From NCBI RefSeq assembly GCF_000165835.1, contig NC_014640.1:6386001-6450000 (forward strand): 64,000 bases of DNA, read 5' to 3'. The notes beneath the pieces are model-generated. The model was not told the DNA's origin, made no database searches, and worked only from the letters and a program-made list of their open reading frames with translations. Every line of letters begins with the position of its first letter. The stretch's first letter is position 1. Positions 59,065 to 64,000 of this stretch are shown here, one piece after another. The stretch is from Achromobacter xylosoxidans A8. GTDB lineage: Bacteria > Pseudomonadota > Gammaproteobacteria > Burkholderiales > Burkholderiaceae_B. A program made the translations under genes and the position numbers.

Positions 59065-60696
59065 TCAGGATTGTTTGATGAGATCGGCGGCCTTGTTGCC
59101 GATCATCATGGTGGCCGCGCAGATGTTGGCCGACGGCATGACCGGCATCACCGAAGAATCGATGACGCGCAGATTGGCGATGCCGTGCACCCGCAGCTGG
59201 GGGTCGACCACCGCATACTTGTCATCAGCCTGGCCCATGCGGGCCGTGCCGTTGACGTGATAGGACGACACGCCATAGCGGCGCGCGAAGTCCAGCAATT
59301 CGGAATCGGATTCGCACAGCGGGCCGGGCAGGACTTCGCTGTCGAAGTACGGCGACAGGGCCTGCGAACGCAGCAATTGGCGCGCCAGCCGGATGCCGCG
59401 CACCAGCGTCATCTGGTCGCGCTCGTTCTCCAGGTAATTGGCGAGGATCACGGGATCCTGCAGCGGATCCGCCGAGCGGATGCGCACCTGCCCGCGGCTC
59501 TCGGGCCGGTGCTGCCAGACGCCCGCGGTCATGCCGGGGAAATCGTCCAGCATGCCCACATAGCCTTCCTTGTAGCTGGCGGGCGTGAACACGCCTTGCA
59601 GGTCGGGCAGTGCCAGGTCCGGCGTGGACTTCCAGAAATAATGCAGCAGCGACGGGCTCAGCGCCATGATGCTGGGACGCTTCATCATCCAGCGACTGAT
59701 CTGGCCGGCCAGGCTCAGACCCTTGACCAGCTGGTTCATCGTCTGGCTGTTCTTCACGCGCGCCACGACCCGGACCGAGTAGTGGTCACTCAGGTTCTCG
59801 CCCACGCCCGGCAGGTCGCGGACCACGTCGATGTTGTGCTGGCGCAGCAATTCCGCCGGACCCAGGCCCGACAGCTGCAGCAGCTTGGGCGTGTTGATCG
59901 CGCCGCAGGATACGATCACCTCGCGGCGCGCGCGCACCGCGCGGACCTGTGAGGGATGAGCCGGATGGCAATAGGCCACGCCAGCGGCCTTGCCGCCGTC
60001 GAACAGGATGCGCGTCGCCTGCGCATGGGTGCGCACTTCCAGGTTCTTGCGACCCATGGCCGGCTTGAGGAAGCACTTGGCCGTGCTCATGCGCCAGCCA
60101 CGGTCGATTGTGCGCTGGAAGTAGCCCACGCCGGCCTGATCCGCGCCGTTGTAATCGGGATTGCGCGGAATGCCCTGCTCCACGGCGCCGGCGATGAAGG
60201 CCTCGCACAGCGGATGGATCCAGTCTATGTCCGTGACCGGCAGCTCGCCCTTGCGGCCGCGGTAGCGGTCGTCGCCGCCCACGCGCCGCTCCATGGACTT
60301 GAAGTACGGCAGCACCTCGTCGTAGGACCAGCCGGTGTTGCCAAGCGCGGCCCAATGATCGAAGTCGGCCGCCTGGCCGCGGTTGTAGACCAGGCCGTTG
60401 ATGGAGGTCGAACCACCCAGGGTGCGGCCCTGCGGAATCGGCACGCGCCGGCCATTGGTCTGCGCCGTACCCTCGCTGGAAAACTGCCAGGCGTACTTCT
60501 TGTTGAATACCGCCTTGATGAAACCAGCAGGAATGTGCAGATAAGGGCTGCGATCCGGCGGGCCGGCCTCCAGCACGCAGACCGTGGAGCCGTCCGCGCT
60601 CAGGCGGTTGGCCAGGATGGAACCGGCCGCGCCGGATCCCACGATCACGTAATCGAATTGGTCCGCGTCGCGGAGAGAAGGCTGTGCTTGGCTCAT
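59065..60696 (-). CDS. GMC-family alcohol oxidoreductase (choline-dehydrogenase-like)
   Basis: 543 residues, FAD enzyme. The N-terminal GSGAAG (20-25) binds FAD, GGSTSINGLVYNRG is the FAD-linked GMC signature 1, and SCGAINTPKLLQLSGLGPAELL is signature 2. The active-site His480 is in YHVNGTARMG (the usual YHPVGTCRMG form is slightly altered) and Asn524 follows in PSANICAATMMIG. It oxidises a primary alcohol to an aldehyde. Directly downstream of an aldehyde dehydrogenase gene (17-base gap), so alcohol to acid conversion is predicted for the operon. Confidence 0.94.
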   Translation of the reverse strand: MSQAQPSLRDADQFDYVIVGSGAAGSILANRLSADGSTVCVLEAGPPDRSPYLHIPAGFIKAVFNKKYAWQFSSEGTAQTNGRRVPIPQGRTLGGSTSINGLVYNRGQAADFDHWAALGNTGWSYDEVLPYFKSMERRVGGDDRYRGRKGELPVTDIDWIHPLCEAFIAGAVEQGIPRNPDYNGADQAGVGYFQRTIDRGWRMSTAKCFLKPAMGRKNLEVRTHAQATRILFDGGKAAGVAYCHPAHPSQVRAVRARREVIVSCGAINTPKLLQLSGLGPAELLRQHNIDVVRDLPGVGENLSDHYSVRVVARVKNSQTMNQLVKGLSLAGQISRWMMKRPSIMALSPSLLHYFWKSTPDLALPDLQGVFTPASYKEGYVGMLDDFPGMTAGVWQHRPESRGQVRIRSADPLQDPVILANYLENERDQMTLVRGIRLARQLLRSQALSPYFDSEVLPGPLCESDSELLDFARRYGVSSYHVNGTARMGQADDKYAVVDPQLRVHGIANLRVIDSSVMPVMPSANICAATMMIGNKAADLIKQS

Positions 60697-60713
60697 GTCT
60701 GGATCCGCGTACG

Positions 60714-62183
60714 TCAGGGAATCGCGTTGAACGACTTGCCGGCAAGGCAGACGTACTTGATTTCCAGGAACTCCTCGATGCCGTACTTGGAGCCCTCGCG
60801 GCCCACGCCCGACTCCTTGATGCCGCCGAAAGGCCCGACCTCGTTGGATACGGCGCCGGTATTCACGCCGACAATGCCGTACTCCAGCCCTTCCATCATG
60901 CGCCAGACCCGTTCCAGGTTGGCGGTGTAGAAATACGCCGCCAGACCCGAGGCGCTGTCGTTGGCGCGCGCCAGCACCGCGGCTTCGGATTCGAAGGTGC
61001 TGATCCCCACCACCGGGCCGAAGATCTCCTCGTGCGCCAGTTCCATGGCGTCGGTGATGCCGGCAATCAGGGTCGGTTCATACAGCAAGGTTCCCGGCTC
61101 GCGCAGCTTGCCGCCCGCCAGGAGGCGCGCGCCGCGCGCGGTGGCGTCGTCCACCAGGCGCGCCACCTTGTCCACGGCGCGCTGGTCGATCAGCGGTCCT
61201 TGGGTGACGCCCTCTTCCAGCCCGCTGCCCACCTTCATGCGGCGCATGTCCGCCAGCAGCTTGTCATTGAAGGCGTCGGCGACGCTGGCATGGACGTAGA
61301 CGCGGTTGGCGCACACGCAGGTCTGGCCGGCGTTGCGGAACTTGGACAGCACCAGGCCTTGCACCGCTTCGTCCAGATCGGCGTCCTCGAACACGATGAA
61401 GGGCGCGTTGCCGCCGAGTTCCAACGACAGCTTCTTGATGTTGGAAGCGCTTTGCTGCATCAGCAGGCGACCGGTCTGGGTTGACCCGGTGAAGGTCAGC
61501 TTGCGCACCGCCGGGTTCCGCGTCAATTCCGTGCCGATGGGCGCGGGGTCGCCGATGACCACGTTGAGAACGCCGGGCGGTATGCCGGCCTGCTCGCCCA
61601 GCCAGGCCAGCGCCAGCGCGGTAAACGGCGTCAGCTCGGACGGTTTGAGCACCACCGTGCAGCCGGCGGCCAGCGCCGGGCTGACCTTGCGCGTGACCAG
61701 GGCCGAAGGAAAGTTCCAGGCGATGATGGCGGCGCAAACGCCCACGGGCTGGCGGATGGCCAGCATGCGCTGGTCGCCGCGGGTGTGGGGCAGCACGTCG
61801 CCATAGACGCGCTTGGCCTCTTCGGCGAACCATTCGACGAAGGACAGCGCGTAGTTGAGTTCGCCGCGGGCCTCGGCCAGCGGCTTGCCCTGTTCCAGGG
61901 TCAGCAGCAGCGCCAGGTCGTCGGCGTGCGCCTCGATCAGCGCATGCCACTTGCGCAGGATGGCGCCACGCTCTTTGCCCGTCTTGGCCCGCCAGGCCGG
62001 CAGCGCGTCATCGGCTGCCGCGATGGCGCGGGCGGTCTCGGCCTGACCCAGGTTGGGTACCGTGCCCAGCACGCTAGCATCGAAAGGATTGCGCACCGTG
62101 ATGGTGGCGCCATTGTCGGCGTCGCACCAGGTGCCGCCGATGTAGGCCTGCTGCCGCAGCAGCTGGCTATTCTGCAGATTCAT
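60714..62183 (-). CDS. aldehyde dehydrogenase, GabD (semialdehyde) type
   Basis: 489 residues. Catalytic Glu255 is in LELGGNAP and the nucleophile Cys289 in GQTCVCANR; NAD(P) binding shows in FTGSTQTGRLL. The sequence is closest to succinate/glutarate-semialdehyde dehydrogenases (SNIKKLSLELGGNAPFIVF, GPLIDQRAVDK, EEIFGPVVGISTF). Such enzymes prefer omega-aldehydes of short acids. Start at ATG 62183. It heads the leftward operon and is divergent from a LysR gene across 191 bases containing a T-N11-A palindrome. Confidence 0.95.
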   Translation of the reverse strand: MNLQNSQLLRQQAYIGGTWCDADNGATITVRNPFDASVLGTVPNLGQAETARAIAAADDALPAWRAKTGKERGAILRKWHALIEAHADDLALLLTLEQGKPLAEARGELNYALSFVEWFAEEAKRVYGDVLPHTRGDQRMLAIRQPVGVCAAIIAWNFPSALVTRKVSPALAAGCTVVLKPSELTPFTALALAWLGEQAGIPPGVLNVVIGDPAPIGTELTRNPAVRKLTFTGSTQTGRLLMQQSASNIKKLSLELGGNAPFIVFEDADLDEAVQGLVLSKFRNAGQTCVCANRVYVHASVADAFNDKLLADMRRMKVGSGLEEGVTQGPLIDQRAVDKVARLVDDATARGARLLAGGKLREPGTLLYEPTLIAGITDAMELAHEEIFGPVVGISTFESEAAVLARANDSASGLAAYFYTANLERVWRMMEGLEYGIVGVNTGAVSNEVGPFGGIKESGVGREGSKYGIEEFLEIKYVCLAGKSFNAIP

Positions 62184-62304
62184 TTGTCTCGCACTCCATC
62201 CATCATGCTCCGCACGGTCCACGCTGGGGGTCGGACGGAATTTTTTGGGGAGGATAGCCCCGGCGCCCGCCTGTGCAACAGCAGTCATTAGCGATGCCGC
62301 CATC

Positions 62305-62319
62305 GTCATCCGCGATGAC
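62305..62319. promoter_or_regulatory. candidate LysR operator (T-N11-A palindrome)
   Basis: A perfect GTCATC-CGC-GATGAC inverted repeat lies 56 bases before the LysR start and 122 bases from the divergent aldehyde dehydrogenase, with LysR spacing (6-3-6, T-N11-A). It probably binds the LysR protein encoded at 62375-63265. Confidence 0.55.
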
Positions 62320-62374
62320 AAACCCGTGCATGGCTACAATGAGCCATCTCGTCCGCTTTCCCGTCCGTCCCGCC

Positions 62375-63265
62375 ATGCGCCTCGATCCCACCTCCCTCAA
62401 GCTATTCATCAGCGTGGTCGAGCAAGGCACCATCGCCGCGGCGGCCGAACACGAGCACATCGCCGCGGCGGCCATCAGCAAGCGGATCAGCGAACTGGAA
62501 GAGAACCTCAAGATCCGGCTGCTCATCCGCACCAACAAGGGCATCCGCCCCACGCCGGCCGGCATCGCGCTGTCCACCATGGCGCGGCGCGCCTTGCACG
62601 AACTCGATGAAATCTCGGTGCACATGCGCGATTACTCGCGCGGCCTGCGCGGCTTCATCCGGGTGCACGCCAATATTTCCGCGATAACCCAGTTCTTGCC
62701 CCAGGACATCAAGCTCTTCCTGAACGACTACCCCAACGTGCAGGTCGATCTGGAAGAGAAAATCACCTCGACCATCATCAAATCGGTCGCCGAGAACGCG
62801 GCTGACGTGGGGATTTTCTCGGGTACCGCGCCGGATCACGACGTGGAGATCCGCCCCTACCGCGAAGACACCCTGGCCCTGGTGGTGCCGGCCGATCATC
62901 CCCTGCAGGACAGGCCGGGCTTCCGCTTCGCCGAGGCCCTCGAATACGACTTCGTGGGATTGCACCGCGGCAGCGCCATCAATCGCATCCTGTCCAACGC
63001 GGCCAGCGACGAAAAGCGCAACATCCAGCTCAAGGTGCAGGTCACCGGCTTCGATGCGCTGTGTTTCATGGTGAACTCGGGGCTGGGCATAGGCGTGCTG
63101 CCGCTGGACATCGCACGCCGCTACTCGGTCATGTTCGACATCCGCATCATTCCGCTGACCGAAGCCTGGGCGCGGCGCCAGATCCAGATCTGCGTGCGCT
63201 CCTTCGACGCCCTGCCCACAGCCGCCAAGCTCTTCGTCAACCACCTGAGCAAGCGCGAGTCCTGA
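62375..63265 (+). CDS. LysR-family transcriptional regulator
   Basis: 296 residues. The DNA-binding head is MRLDPTSLKLFISVVEQGTIAAAAEHEHIAAAAISKRISELE and the effector domain runs from about 90 to 290. Start at ATG 62375, where homology begins; open frame upstream lies across the operator. Its divergence from the aldehyde dehydrogenase operon across a T-N11-A palindrome makes it the likely activator of that operon. The TonB receptor gene downstream is convergent. Confidence 0.92.
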   Translation: MRLDPTSLKLFISVVEQGTIAAAAEHEHIAAAAISKRISELEENLKIRLLIRTNKGIRPTPAGIALSTMARRALHELDEISVHMRDYSRGLRGFIRVHANISAITQFLPQDIKLFLNDYPNVQVDLEEKITSTIIKSVAENAADVGIFSGTAPDHDVEIRPYREDTLALVVPADHPLQDRPGFRFAEALEYDFVGLHRGSAINRILSNAASDEKRNIQLKVQVTGFDALCFMVNSGLGIGVLPLDIARRYSVMFDIRIIPLTEAWARRQIQICVRSFDALPTAAKLFVNHLSKRES

Positions 63266-63308
63266 GTTGACGTCTGAGGGCCACGCCCGGGCATCGATTC
63301 CCGGGCGC

Positions 63309-63339
63309 AAAAAAAACGGAGACGGAATGACCGTCTCCG
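63309..63339 (-). terminator. terminator of the TonB receptor gene
   Basis: A perfect 9-bp stem (63317-63325 with 63331-63339, arm CGGAGACGG) with a five-base loop is followed on the minus strand by eight U (A-run 63309-63316). It lies 23 bases past the receptor stop. Confidence 0.88.
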
Positions 63340-63362
63340 CCACTGTCACGTGTATTCCAGCC

Positions 63363-64000
63363 TCAGTACGTCATGCGCACGCCGAGCAGCACACTGCGTC
63401 CGGGTAGCGGCGCCACCGTCGAAATGAAGGACGCGTGGTTGTAGGCCAGCTTGTTCAGCAGGTTGGTGCCGCGCAGATAAACCTCATAACCCGTAGCGCC
63501 GTACTGGCCGCGATAGGCCACTACCGCATTGACCATGTTGTAGCCGGGTGTGCTCTCCTCGTAGGCGGCGATGTCCTTCTGCGCGAACACGCGCGCGTAT
63601 TCGACACCGCCCGACCACTGCTGCCACTTCATGTTGGCGCGCACGCCGGCGCGCGCCGCCGGGATGCGCGGCAGGTTTCCATCGCCGCCGGTCAGCTTGC
63701 CGCGCACGTAGTCGCCGAACACGGCGGCCGAGAAAACCGGAGTGAACTGGTGGCGCAGTTCGCCTTCCACACCCGTGAACTCCGCATCGCGCTGGGTGTA
63801 CTCGATCAGGCGGAAGTCCTCGTAGCGGTCCAGCGTGTTGGCGTAGATGTAGTTCTTCACGCGGTTGTGGAACACGCTGGCTGAGAACGTCGTGTCCCCG
63901 GCATGCTTACGCAAGGTCAGGTCGATGTTGTGCGATGTCTCGCGGCCCAGATCCGCATTGCCCAGTTCATAGGTGTTGGTGGCCAGGTGCACACCGTCCG
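63363..64000 (-). CDS. TonB-dependent receptor, 3' part
   Basis: The gene enters from the right edge; the last 212 codons are present and read without interruption to the edge. The visible part is the C-terminal half of an outer-membrane barrel: DGVHLATNTYELGNADLGRE, YIYANTLDR-type strand, FTGVEGELRHQFTP, and the terminal LPGRSVLLGVRMTY with a C-terminal Tyr. The ATxTYExGN-like start resembles ZnuD-type receptors that import zinc or haem. Neither plug nor signal peptide is in view, so ligand cannot be assigned. Confidence 0.9.
   Translation of the reverse strand, partial: DGVHLATNTYELGNADLGRETSHNIDLTLRKHAGDTTFSASVFHNRVKNYIYANTLDRYEDFRLIEYTQRDAEFTGVEGELRHQFTPVFSAAVFGDYVRGKLTGGDGNLPRIPAARAGVRANMKWQQWSGGVEYARVFAQKDIAAYEESTPGYNMVNAVVAYRGQYGATGYEVYLRGTNLLNKLAYNHASFISTVAPLPGRSVLLGVRMTY

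Overview
This is a GC-rich, densely packed chromosomal window. It looks like a member of the Alcaligenaceae (Burkholderiales), most likely Achromobacter or a close Bordetella relative. That placement rests on gene content: Bug-family solute receptors, many LysR regulators, the block hemA-prfA-prmC-grxD-ubiX, tandem acid-catabolism operons, and FecI/FecR/TonB-receptor signalling. It is an inference, since no marker gene was compared. No phage genes, transposases, integrases or CRISPR arrays were seen.

Layout. 1-5.5 kb: the end of an SDR gene, then a 2-oxoacid dehydrogenase operon (fused E1 alpha/beta, a VOC protein, E2, E3). 5.5-12.2 kb: a LysR regulator, ilvD, an AraC regulator, and a LysR regulator facing a GNAT acetyltransferase and an MFS transporter. 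12.2-16 kb: queC and ppc, divergent. 16-20.2 kb: an iron-type sigma factor, FecR-type anti-sigma and TonB receptor behind a Fur-like site. 20.3-28.5 kb: two operons around an IclR regulator. One encodes a 3-hydroxyacyl-CoA dehydrogenase, an AtoE-type transporter and an SDR. The other encodes PcaI, PcaJ, CatC, a YciI-like protein, PcaD and a cyclase. Both promoters carry the same tandem palindrome. 28.5-32.9 kb: ubiX, grxD, prmC, prfA and hemA. 33.1-38.8 kb: two identical tRNA-Phe genes flanking an isochorismatase-like hydrolase, a Bug receptor, a LysR regulator and a large MscS-type channel. 38.9-44.3 kb: an ABC exporter, a membrane protein, and a copper module (Met-rich periplasmic protein and P-type ATPase). 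44.3-45.5 kb: an Abi/HEPN gene of lower GC. 45.5-50.1 kb: an ECF sigma factor with a cupredoxin and a DUF4142 protein, an Lrp regulator, two exporters and a hypothetical. 50.2-62.2 kb: a long leftward catabolic operon. 62.4-64 kb: its probable LysR regulator and the 3' end of a second TonB receptor.

How the genes may work together. The 52.2-62.2 kb operon encodes an aldehyde dehydrogenase, a GMC alcohol oxidase/dehydrogenase, a complete LivKHMGF-type ABC importer, a class III CoA-transferase and an HMG-CoA-lyase-like enzyme. Read in order, this is a scheme of import, alcohol to aldehyde to acid, CoA ester, and C-C cleavage. Mevalonate to HMG to HMG-CoA to acetoacetate plus acetyl-CoA fits this chemistry well, but it is an inference. 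The 20-28 kb locus holds the lower beta-ketoadipate steps (muconolactone isomerase, enol-lactonase, CoA-transferase) without ring-cleaving or cycloisomerase genes. Shared operators suggest its IclR protein also controls the transporter/dehydrogenase operon.
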